Below are positions 34,497-41,799 of a DNA stretch of 64,000 bases, in pieces (position 1 is the stretch's first letter; each line of letters opens with the position of its first letter). Source of the DNA: Desulfitobacterium chlororespirans DSM 11544 (GTDB lineage: Bacteria > Bacillota > Desulfitobacteriia > Desulfitobacteriales > Desulfitobacteriaceae). The position numbers were made by a program, and so were the translations under genes. Location: contig NZ_FRDN01000006.1 of the NCBI RefSeq assembly GCF_900143285.1, positions 372,001-436,000 on the forward strand, read 5' to 3'. The notes under the pieces are model-generated. The model did no database searches and was not told the origin of the DNA. It saw only the letters and a program-made list of their open reading frames with translations.

Positions 34497-36352
34497 TTTG
34501 TTTTCCTCCAGTTTAATAACAGTGATGAGTTGATAATAACAACCACCGATCCCACATTGTGTACTAAAGCACCTACGACAGGCCCGAGATGTCCGAACAT
34601 AGCCAGAAGAATAGCGCCAAAGTTAAGAGCCATAGAAAGAGCCATATTAATTTTAATAGTGTTCATCGTCCGCTTGGACAGGGCAAACAGATGGGGAATA
34701 TTTTTTATATCATCGCTGACCAGGGCGATATCGGCGGCCTCCACGGCGATATCACTGCCAATCCCTCCCATAGCGATGCCGACATGAGCCTTCTTCAGTG
34801 CAGGAGCATCGTTGACCCCGTCGCCAACCATGCAGACCAAATCCCCTTTGCTTTGGTACTGTTCGATTACAGCCAGTTTATTTTCGGGCAGGCAATCGGT
34901 ATGGATATCATGAATCCCGGCAATCCTCGCCATATGGGAAGCGGCATGATGGTTGTCGCCGGTCAGCAATACGCTTGTGATGTTTAATTTCTCAAGATTC
35001 CTGACTATATCCACGGCATCAGGCCGTAAAGTGTCGGATAAAGCGATAAAACTTGAAGCACAGCCGTCTATGGCAACAAAGATGATGGTGCAGCCATCAT
35101 CTTTGTATGCAGCGGCCTTTTCTATGATCCCCTGGGCAAGAGGAATGCCGTTGTCCTGCAGCAGCTCCCCATTGCCGGCATATATCGTGTGTTTATTCAC
35201 GACTGCGTAAACACCCCGCCCCGCAAGCATCCGAAAATCATGGGGCTCCGACAGAGCGGCCTTGGCGGCAGTCTTGTAATGGGCAATAATTGCTTTTCCC
35301 AACGGATGCTCGGAACGCAGCTCTGCAGAAGCAGCCAGAGACAAGAGCTCGTCGGCAGACAGGCCGGGATCAAAACTCTCAACAGCTGCTACATCGGGTT
35401 TGCCATAGGTAAGGGTCCCTGTTTTGTCAAAGGCAATTCGTTTTACCATCGAGAGTCTTTCCAAGGCATCGCCCTCCCGGACAAGGATGCCAAACTTTGT
35501 AGCATTGCCAATGCCGGCCATAATGGCCGTGGGGGTAGCCAGCACCAAAGCACAGGGGCAGAATACGACCAAAATGGTCACGGCGCGGATGATTTCATCG
35601 GTGATGAACCAGGTGGCTCCGGCAGAAAGCAAGGCAATGACCACAATCCAGGTGGCCCATCGGTCCGCGATGCCGACAATCTTTGCCTTTCCCGCATCGG
35701 CTGACTGAACCAGACGGATCATCCGTTGCAAAGAGCTGTCCTCACCAACTTTGGTGGCTTGCATATCGAAGGTACCGAATTGATTAACGGTTCCGCTGGA
35801 AACCTCATCTCCGGTGCTCTTATCAACCGGTAAGGATTCACCGGTCATGACCGCCTGATTGACAGAAGTTTGACCACTGGTGATGATCCCGTCAACGGCA
35901 ATCGTTTCGCCGGCAAGCACACGCAATACATCACCGACCTTAACCTGCTCGGCGGGAACAATTTTTTCCTCACCATTATTGACGAGTCTCGCTGTTGTCG
36001 GAGTAAGGTGTACCAGCTTTTCTATGCCTGCCCGGGCTTTCGCGACGGTACGTTCCTCCAAATAGGTACCTATCGCCATAATAAATGCCACTTCACCGGC
36101 AGCAAAGATTTCCCCAATAAAGATGGCGGCAATCAAGGCAAGGGAGACAAGAACATCCGCCTTGATATCGAATTCTGTAACGAGTCCGACAATAGCGCCT
36201 TTGATAATGGGAATACCGCAAAGCAGAATAGCGATCCAGGCAGGGTCGACAGGAAATGAACCGATTTCAAAAAAGCTCAGAATAAGAGCCGGAAGAGAAA
36301 GAACGAGAAAAAGAATCGTTCTCTTTTCCTCATTCTTGAAAAATGTTAGCAC
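34493..36352 (-). CDS. P1B-type heavy-metal-transporting ATPase
   Basis: 619-residue metal efflux or uptake pump without an N-terminal HMA metal-binding domain; it begins directly with membrane helices. Landmarks: TGES at 170-173 (actuator), the ion-site CPC at 265-267, phosphorylation site DKTGT at 309-313, the SEHPLG motif and TGDN hinge in the nucleotide domain. The last membrane pair reads NMALNFG-like and VHNVGSVVVIINSS; the HN-x-G-S element differs from the copper (YN, MxxSS) and classical zinc/cadmium (DxG) signatures, so the metal is open. Start GTG 36352 with AAGGAG eight or more bases upstream. The promoter carries a CsoR-type operator, which argues for copper control. Confidence 0.92.
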   Translation of the reverse strand: MLTFFKNEEKRTILFLVLSLPALILSFFEIGSFPVDPAWIAILLCGIPIIKGAIVGLVTEFDIKADVLVSLALIAAIFIGEIFAAGEVAFIMAIGTYLEERTVAKARAGIEKLVHLTPTTARLVNNGEEKIVPAEQVKVGDVLRVLAGETIAVDGIITSGQTSVNQAVMTGESLPVDKSTGDEVSSGTVNQFGTFDMQATKVGEDSSLQRMIRLVQSADAGKAKIVGIADRWATWIVVIALLSAGATWFITDEIIRAVTILVVFCPCALVLATPTAIMAGIGNATKFGILVREGDALERLSMVKRIAFDKTGTLTYGKPDVAAVESFDPGLSADELLSLAASAELRSEHPLGKAIIAHYKTAAKAALSEPHDFRMLAGRGVYAVVNKHTIYAGNGELLQDNGIPLAQGIIEKAAAYKDDGCTIIFVAIDGCASSFIALSDTLRPDAVDIVRNLEKLNITSVLLTGDNHHAASHMARIAGIHDIHTDCLPENKLAVIEQYQSKGDLVCMVGDGVNDAPALKKAHVGIAMGGIGSDIAVEAADIALVSDDIKNIPHLFALSKRTMNTIKINMALSMALNFGAILLAMFGHLGPVVGALVHNVGSVVVIINSSLLLNWRKTK

Positions 36353-36374
36353 ATCACCTACTCCTTTCCCTCAT

Positions 36375-36440
36375 ATACCTATAGGGGTATATGTATATAT
36401 TACGAAAGTAATTGTACCCCTACGGGTATACGTTTGTCAA
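36375..36440 (-). promoter_or_regulatory. promoter with two CsoR-type operators for the metal ATPase
   Basis: On the minus strand TTGACA (36440-36435), an 18-base spacer and TACAAT (36416-36411). Inside the spacer is an operator, 36414-36429, GTACCCCTACGGGTAT on the plus strand. It differs at one position from the operator at the csoR promoter. A second, looser copy ATACCTATAGGGGTAT lies at 36375-36390. Placement between -35 and -10 fits repression by a metal-free CsoR tetramer. Confidence 0.75.
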
Positions 36441-36541
36441 TAAAAATACCTTTGCAGGAAAACCTCTGAAAGGTATCAGATGACATGCAGAACACTTTGA
36501 GAGTAGCGTGGTGAAACCCCGCAATTGAATGGAAAGCTTGC

Positions 36542-36594
36542 TTGACGTTTCTATGCGGCAATGTTATTCTATAAATGGAAAGTATGCTTTCCAT
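36542..36594 (+). promoter_or_regulatory. promoter and palindromic operator of the HTH-membrane operon
   Basis: TTGACG (36542-36547), a 17-base spacer and TATTCT (36565-36570) preceded by an extended TG. Just downstream, ATGGAAAGTATGCTTTCCAT at 36575-36594 is an 8+8 inverted repeat around TATG, placed to block the polymerase. Autoregulation by the HTH protein is likely. Confidence 0.65.
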
Positions 36595-36614
36595 AGAAAG
36601 GGGAGAGGCCGACA

Positions 36615-36827
36615 GTGAAGAATCGGTTGGAAGAAATACGCAAGCAGCGCGGCATTCGGCAGGAAGAGCTGGCCGCCGCCCTGGCGGTATCCAGGCAAAC
36701 CATCGGCTCGCTGGAAAATGGGCGCTACAATCCATCCATTATACTGGCTTTCAAGATCGCCCGGTTTTTCGGAATGAGCATCGAAGAGATTTTTATCTAT
36801 GAAGAGGAGGAGTACGATGAAAAATGA
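36615..36827 (+). CDS. small Cro/CI-type HTH regulator
   Basis: 70 residues, a bare HTH_3 domain: MKNRLEEIRKQRGIRQEELA, VSRQTIGSLENGRYNPSI, then an acidic C-terminus. Start GTG 36615 with GGGGAGAGG upstream. Overlaps the next gene by 11 bases. Short YozG-like regulators of this type usually sit before genes for small membrane proteins, as here, and repress their own operon. Confidence 0.88.
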   Translation: MKNRLEEIRKQRGIRQEELAAALAVSRQTIGSLENGRYNPSIILAFKIARFFGMSIEEIFIYEEEEYDEK

Positions 36828-37254
36828 CAGCGTCAAAAAATATATGGGATTGACTGTGCTGGGGTTTGTGCTGTTGGCCGCAGGATTGGGACTCATAAAA
36901 TGGCAGGGGGATGCCGAAGGGATGCTGCACACCTTGCCCTATATCTGTGTTGGAGTCGGCGCAGGTGTATTCGGCAGCAATCTGGGGACGGCGATAAGGC
37001 TCCGTCAATTCAAAAAACATCCGGAAACTGCCAGGCAGATAGAAATCGAAGAAAAGGACGAGCGCAACATAGCGATCAGCAACCAAGCCAAGGCCAAAGC
37101 CTATGACCTAATGCTGGTGCTATACAGCGCACTGCTTTTAGGGTTTGCACTCATGCAGGTGGCTCTTCAGGTGATATTGATTTTAGTAGGGGGATATCTC
37201 TTGGTTGTATTTACTATGGTGTACTATCTTGCTAAATATCAGAAGGAGATGTGA
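36817..37254 (+). CDS. DUF2178-like four-helix membrane protein
   Basis: 145 residues with hydrophobic helices at about 12-29, 41-60, 97-115 and 119-138, and between them IEIEEKDERNIAISNQAKAKAY, whose K/E-D-E-R-N core is typical of DUF2178-type proteins paired with small HTH regulators. Starts at ATG 36817 behind GAGGAGGAG. Four bases separate it from the LUD gene. Function unknown; family assignment moderate. Confidence 0.7.
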   Translation: MKNDSVKKYMGLTVLGFVLLAAGLGLIKWQGDAEGMLHTLPYICVGVGAGVFGSNLGTAIRLRQFKKHPETARQIEIEEKDERNIAISNQAKAKAYDLMLVLYSALLLGFALMQVALQVILILVGGYLLVVFTMVYYLAKYQKEM

Positions 37255-37257
37255 AGT

Positions 37258-37875
37258 ATGGTTGGAATGATCGAACGGACGATTGCCGGCTTGCAGCGCA
37301 ACAACATGGCAGGGTATTTTGTCCATAATCGGCAGGAATTAATGGCGCTTTTGTCCGGCCTGATGGAAAAGGGACAGACAGTTGGCTGCGGCGATTCGGT
37401 GACATTAGAAGAGCTGGGGGTCTTTGATTTCCTGCGCAGGGGGGATTATATTTTTTATGATAAATACGTGCCGGGCCTGACCTCTGAAGATAAGCGAAGG
37501 TTGTATATTCAAAACTTTGCCGCAGATACCTTTATCACAGGAACCAATGCCGTCACCACGGATGGAAAGCTATTTAATATCGACGGAAACGGTAGCCGGG
37601 TCGCCCCCATGATTTATGGCCCACGACAGGTTATTATCGTGGTAGGGACCAATAAAATCACGGAGGATGTCGAGAGTGCCATTCAGCGTGTTCGGCAAAT
37701 CGCTGCTCCAATGGATGCTAAACGGCTGAAAAAAGAAACACCCTGTACCAAACTGAACAGGTGTGTGGATTGCCGGCATCCCCAGCGGATTTGCAATGAT
37801 TTTGTCCTGATCACGGGCCAGTTCGTCAAGGACAGAATCAAGGTTATCATTATAGATATGGAAATAGGGTATTAG
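37258..37875 (+). CDS. LUD-domain protein
   Basis: 205 residues of the LutC/YkgG-like LUD fold (former DUF162): GYFVHNRQELMALL, VGCGDSVTLEELGVFDFL, FITGTNAVTTDGKLFNIDGNGSRVAPMIYGP and the C-terminal PCTKLNRCVDCRHPQRICND. Stand-alone forms with this cysteine tail are common in anaerobes and are not tied to lactate oxidation; the reaction is unknown. Cotranscribed with the HTH and membrane genes upstream. Confidence 0.87.
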   Translation: MVGMIERTIAGLQRNNMAGYFVHNRQELMALLSGLMEKGQTVGCGDSVTLEELGVFDFLRRGDYIFYDKYVPGLTSEDKRRLYIQNFAADTFITGTNAVTTDGKLFNIDGNGSRVAPMIYGPRQVIIVVGTNKITEDVESAIQRVRQIAAPMDAKRLKKETPCTKLNRCVDCRHPQRICNDFVLITGQFVKDRIKVIIIDMEIGY

Positions 37876-38247
37876 CCATTTGGAATTGGCGGGAGCCCTG
37901 TACCTGAAAAGGTGATGGTCAACCCGCCAGTCAATACTCCCATTAAGACTGTGGGATGAGTCGAAAGACTTGGCAGGATATAGGTGAAAATTTGTACAAG
38001 AGAAAATTTTATTATTTGGATAAATATTTCCAATAAAAAATACGGCTAACTCTGGTATAGCAAAGCTTCCGGGGATCGGCATTGAAACTAAGCAAATTAC
38101 GACATAATAAGCTATATTTCGATAGAGGAAAAATAAGTAAAATAGAGAAATACAGTGAGTATAGGATCAAGCTGAAGGATATTTTGGTAATTCAGCGGCA
38201 CTATGGAAAATTTCAGGTTACTTTTTAATTTAGAAAGGGGTATTAAG
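37876..38247 (+). other. AT-rich leader region ahead of the ComX-like gene
   Basis: 370 bases holding no firm gene other than a doubtful 48-codon frame (38082-38228). There is an interrupted inverted repeat TTGGA-N8-TCCAA at 38016-38033 and an extended -10-like TGGTATAGC at 38053-38061 without a good -35. A frame on the minus strand (37570-38082) mirrors the LUD gene and is rejected. Confidence 0.4.
38082..38228 (+). CDS. possible 48-residue basic peptide upstream of the ComX-like gene
   Basis: The TTG-started frame encodes a Lys/Arg/Ile/Tyr-rich peptide (KLSKLRHNKLYFDRGK ... ILVIQRHYGKFQVTF). A GGGG run lies seven bases before the TTG. It ends 20 bases before the ComX-like ATG. Composition is protein-like but there is no recognisable family, and it could be the worn end of a larger lost gene. 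Confidence 0.22.
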   Translation: MKLSKLRHNKLYFDRGKISKIEKYSEYRIKLKDILVIQRHYGKFQVTF

Positions 38248-38445
38248 ATGAATTATGCAGCTATTGCGAATTTGGTCCATGAATGTGTCAAAAATCCTAC
38301 GTGTTTGGTAACCCAAAAGGAAAAGTCGGGCGAAAGCAAAATTAAGCCCGGTGAATTTTCGATTGTTCAAAATGTCTTTTCCAGGCATGAAATGGCCGGA
38401 AACGGCGCGGCAATCGGCGTGCTTCCTCTGGGCTTTTGGGGATAA
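38248..38445 (+). CDS. ComX-like pheromone precursor (candidate prenylated peptide)
   Basis: 65-residue precursor, MNYAAIANLVHECVKNPTCL ... ending GAAIGVLPLGFWG. ComX precursors are 50-75 residues, share little sequence, and are cleaved to a 5-12 residue C-terminal peptide whose Trp near the C-terminus is prenylated. Here Trp64 is the penultimate residue. AAAGGGG lies seven bases before ATG 38248. The gene is immediately followed by a ComQ-like prenyl synthetase, a ComP-like kinase and a ComA-like regulator. The assignment rests on context, size and the terminal Trp; the mature peptide length is unknown. Confidence 0.68.
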   Translation: MNYAAIANLVHECVKNPTCLVTQKEKSGESKIKPGEFSIVQNVFSRHEMAGNGAAIGVLPLGFWG

Positions 38446-38451
38446 AATCTG

Positions 38452-39408
38452 ATGAATCTTCAGCTTGATCAGTTTTTTTTCAGAGAAATTGATAATATTT
38501 TAACAAGAGTTAGGCTGGATGCAGAAATGGAGCGGCTGATCCGGATCTCCCTCAACGCCGACAGTCCTACGGGAGAATTGTTTCGCTGGGCTCATTTAAC
38601 GCATATGAGCTGTGAATGTGCGGGTGGAAAGCAGGAAGCCGCGTTGCCGGGCGCCATTGGGATGGAGTTTTTTGCTCTGGCCCTGGATATTTTCGATGAT
38701 GTGCAGGACCGGGATAATGAGAATATGCCCTGGCGTCAGATTCCGGATGCTCAGGCCATCAATCTGGCGATCTGCTTGCTCATGCTCAGTGATGAGGCCA
38801 TTTCCGCCATTCCGGATAGCCGGCTGTTTCGAGAGGTTGCAGCAACTTTGCACCGTACGGGAATATGCGCCAGCAATGGGCAATTCCGGGAGTTTTTATA
38901 TGACGGCCGGCAGCAGGTATCGTTTGAGCAATACTTTGAGATGGCTGAGCAAAAGGCCGGCAGCTTGACCGCCTGCGCCTGCAGAATTGGAGCCATCTTA
39001 GGCGGGGCAGAGGAACCCGTAATACATGCCTTGGAACAGTTTGGAATCAATCTGGGGATCCTGAATCAAATCAGAAACGATTTGAATGATTTTTTGGATT
39101 TTTCCAGAAAAAATGATTTTGTAAACAATAAAAAAACTCTGCCTTACGTATACCTGTTAAATACTCTTAAAGGAGAAGCCGCCAAACGGTTTGAAGAACT
39201 GACACAGAGGCGCGGCGAAGGGGTGTACCGGGCCGGGGATAGAGAAAGGGAATATGTCAGACAACTGGCTGCTGAAGAAGGGGTTGCTCCCTATTGCACC
39301 GTGATGTTTGAAATTTATTGCCAAAAGGCGAGGGAAATTTTGGAGGGAATTCCTGTTCCCGAAAAGCATAAGGAGAACATGAAAGAACTTGTTAGAGAAA
39401 ATATTTAA
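38452..39408 (+). CDS. ComQ-like isoprenyl transferase (polyprenyl synthetase family)
   Basis: 318 residues of the trans-isoprenyl diphosphate synthase fold. The first aspartate motif DDVQD is at 82-86 and the second, in the variant form NDLND, at 209-213, followed by KKTLPYVYLL. In Bacillus, ComQ uses farnesyl or geranyl diphosphate to prenylate and process ComX; this sequence sits six bases after a ComX-like gene, which points to that job rather than isoprenoid chain synthesis. The ribosome site is the GGGG contributed by the last codons of the ComX-like gene, so the two are coupled. Ends 20 bases inside the ComP-like gene. Confidence 0.78.
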   Translation: MNLQLDQFFFREIDNILTRVRLDAEMERLIRISLNADSPTGELFRWAHLTHMSCECAGGKQEAALPGAIGMEFFALALDIFDDVQDRDNENMPWRQIPDAQAINLAICLLMLSDEAISAIPDSRLFREVAATLHRTGICASNGQFREFLYDGRQQVSFEQYFEMAEQKAGSLTACACRIGAILGGAEEPVIHALEQFGINLGILNQIRNDLNDFLDFSRKNDFVNNKKTLPYVYLLNTLKGEAAKRFEELTQRRGEGVYRAGDREREYVRQLAAEEGVAPYCTVMFEIYCQKAREILEGIPVPEKHKENMKELVRENI

Positions 39409-41746
39409 ACGGCCAATTTATTATATCGCCAGTCTTGTCTTCATTGCGCTGGGGTTGGGCTATTTTGCAGCTTGCTTGACCCAACCCTTTATAGGCATTG
39501 AACTTAAAAACAATGGTGGGCAATGGCTGGTGGTAACCAGTGACCCTTCTGGCGAGGGGTATCGATCCGGTATCCGGGTGGGGGATGAAATCCTGAAAAT
39601 CAATGGGGAGGATGCTGGTAGCTATCGCTTTGTTCAAAAATGGGGGGAGGCGGAAGGTGCTTCAACCATTGAATTCAAACGGCCAGTTGTGTTGACGGAT
39701 CAGACAGTAACAATCACCCCACAACCTGTCCTGTTGACAGTGCTCAGAGAAATTCCTTTGCTTATTCTGGGGTTTATTTTTTTGTTTTTAGGGTTTATGA
39801 CCTGGTACAAGCGTCCTTTTCTGGAACAGGCACGCATCTTATTTTGGATGAACTGGGCGTTTGGTTTGGCAATCGTTTTGGCCCATGCTTCCAGTCGTTG
39901 TTTGTTGCTGGCCAGAGAATTGGAGTATATTACGTTCTCTCTAGCACCTGTTTTTCTTATTGTTTTTATTTCTGTTTTTCCCTTCTATAACCAAAACAGA
40001 TTAAATAATTTTGGCCGCAAAATCGTAACGGTTTTATTCAGTCTGATTTTGGTTTTAACTGTTTTGCAATCTTTGGGCTTAGTTCAGCTCATAAGCTTGA
40101 TTAAAAAAATGCCATTATTGAATATGATCATCGGCATACTTTTTGCGCTCTGGAATTTAGGGGTACTTGTGAAGTTGCCCAAAAATCAGCCGGGAAAAAA
40201 TGAAGCCTATATTATTTTGTTAGGGATGGGGATCGGCTTTTTACCATTTGTATTATTGTCAGCGCTTCCAATGATTTTTAATTTAGAGCAATTGGTTTAT
40301 TCTCAGGTAAGTTCTTTATTTATTTCCGCGATCCCGATCTCTTTATACTATGTAATTATTAATAAGTATTTGCCGGACAGCCGCCGGCTTTATGCGGCTG
40401 CCCTCTCTTATATCGGTGCAGCAAGTATCCTGAGCCTTATTGTCTTCCTGGCTCTTTTCTTTCTGCAAATCCTACCCACCATCCGTCTTGAATACTATAC
40501 GGCATTGTTGCTTTTCACCTTGCTGTTTATCGTTTGTTTTCATTTAATTCGAATTGGAATCAGCAAGCTCTTGGAAAGAAGTAACCTATCCCCAGGCAAA
40601 CAAGCTTTCAAGCAAAAGATGGCCGACCTCAATGAAAATCTGGCTTCTCCTTTGGCTGAGGGGCGGATGTTGGATGAGATTGTAAAGAACTTGGGTATTG
40701 ACGGGATTTTCGTGATTATAGAGAATGCGCAAGTCGGCTGCCTGAAAAAAGCGGCGGGGCGTTTTAAGGAGAGTTTCAAGGAACTTGAGGAGCTGGAGGA
40801 TGTTTTTCATAGGAATCAAAGGATTGATCTGGAAGCCAAAATGATGCCTGACGACTGCCCGGCCGGAATTTATATCCCATTTATTTCCCATGATGCTGCC
40901 TGTGGAATTTTCTTTGGCCGGCGTTCTTCCCGCATCAAATTCGAGCAATCGGAATTGCCCTTTTTTACCCTGCTGGCCGGTCAATTGGAGCATCAGATCC
41001 TTATGTCGCAGGTGATCGGCAAACTGACCAAAGAAATACATTTCATGACCAAAAGTTCCGGGCGTTCGTACCGAAGAAAGATGGAGCTGCAGGGAATCAC
41101 CAACGCCTTGTTCCGCAAAGTTGAGCAGAAAAGGAAACTTCTTACCGACGAAATCTGCGCCGGTCCTTTGCAGTGGAGCATGGACCTGAGCCGGTGGCTG
41201 AAATACCTGAAAAAGGAATGCCCCGCCGACGACAAGACACTGAAGGTAATTGCTTATCTGCAGGAACGGGCGGAGGACCTGAATTATGAGCTCAATTGTA
41301 TGGTCAATGATTTAGGTCCCCCGATTCTAACCCACCTGGGGTTGGTCCCCGCCGTCCAATGGCTGTGCCAGGAAATCATGACTGAAGAATTATCCCTGAT
41401 TTCCTTGGAAATCAGCAGACTGGGCCAGCAAAACCGGTTTAAGGAGGATGTGGAAGTCACCGCTTATCGTTTTTTACAGGAAGGCATCATGAACTCAGTG
41501 CGGCACTCCCGCTCCAATATGCAAACGGTTCGCATGACCCTGAACGAAACCTGGCTTGAATTGACCGTAAGTGATTCCGGCCGGGGCTTTGACACCGGCC
41601 AGATAGAAAACTGGTTATTGACAGGGACCCACTTCGGCCTGGTTGAAATGAAGGAGCGTATTGAGGGTCTGGGCGGGGAACTTCAGATCATTTCGGGAAT
41701 AAACCGCGGAACAACGCTCAAAGCGCTTATCCCGGTTTTCTCATAA
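39389..41746 (+). CDS. ComP-like membrane sensor histidine kinase with PDZ domain
   Basis: 785 residues. A first membrane helix (about 10-31) is followed by an extracytoplasmic PDZ domain (about 38-112: GRYRSGIRVGDEILKING-like core), then about eight helices (about 125-395), a cytoplasmic linker and a kinase core. The dimerisation helix reads EQKRKLLTDEICAGPLQ at about 578-594, where the usual E-x-H-D-G-P-L-Q histidine is Cys590 and the next Asp is Ala591. Downstream, VNDLGPPILTHLGLVPAVQWL and the ATPase N, G1 and G2 boxes (EGIMNSVRHS, SDSGRGFD, THFGLVEMKERI) are intact. Start TTG 39389, with AAGGAG 13 bases upstream, is the only choice after an in-frame stop. Confidence 0.85.
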   Translation: MLEKIFKRPIYYIASLVFIALGLGYFAACLTQPFIGIELKNNGGQWLVVTSDPSGEGYRSGIRVGDEILKINGEDAGSYRFVQKWGEAEGASTIEFKRPVVLTDQTVTITPQPVLLTVLREIPLLILGFIFLFLGFMTWYKRPFLEQARILFWMNWAFGLAIVLAHASSRCLLLARELEYITFSLAPVFLIVFISVFPFYNQNRLNNFGRKIVTVLFSLILVLTVLQSLGLVQLISLIKKMPLLNMIIGILFALWNLGVLVKLPKNQPGKNEAYIILLGMGIGFLPFVLLSALPMIFNLEQLVYSQVSSLFISAIPISLYYVIINKYLPDSRRLYAAALSYIGAASILSLIVFLALFFLQILPTIRLEYYTALLLFTLLFIVCFHLIRIGISKLLERSNLSPGKQAFKQKMADLNENLASPLAEGRMLDEIVKNLGIDGIFVIIENAQVGCLKKAAGRFKESFKELEELEDVFHRNQRIDLEAKMMPDDCPAGIYIPFISHDAACGIFFGRRSSRIKFEQSELPFFTLLAGQLEHQILMSQVIGKLTKEIHFMTKSSGRSYRRKMELQGITNALFRKVEQKRKLLTDEICAGPLQWSMDLSRWLKYLKKECPADDKTLKVIAYLQERAEDLNYELNCMVNDLGPPILTHLGLVPAVQWLCQEIMTEELSLISLEISRLGQQNRFKEDVEVTAYRFLQEGIMNSVRHSRSNMQTVRMTLNETWLELTVSDSGRGFDTGQIENWLLTGTHFGLVEMKERIEGLGGELQIISGINRGTTLKALIPVFS

Positions 41747-41799
41747 TGGTGAAACCCTCATCGGGGCTCCCAAATATGGTTAAAGGCGCGTGAGGCAGG

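Noticed and set aside
37570-38082. 170-codon minus-strand frame upstream of the com-like locus
   Set aside because: Mostly antisense to the LUD gene, with no start site or recognisable family.
38452-39408. Reading the ComQ-like gene as an ordinary geranylgeranyl or heptaprenyl synthase
   Set aside because: Possible by fold, but the tight link to a Trp-ending small ORF and a kinase-regulator pair, and the NDxxD second motif, make the ComQ reading more likely.
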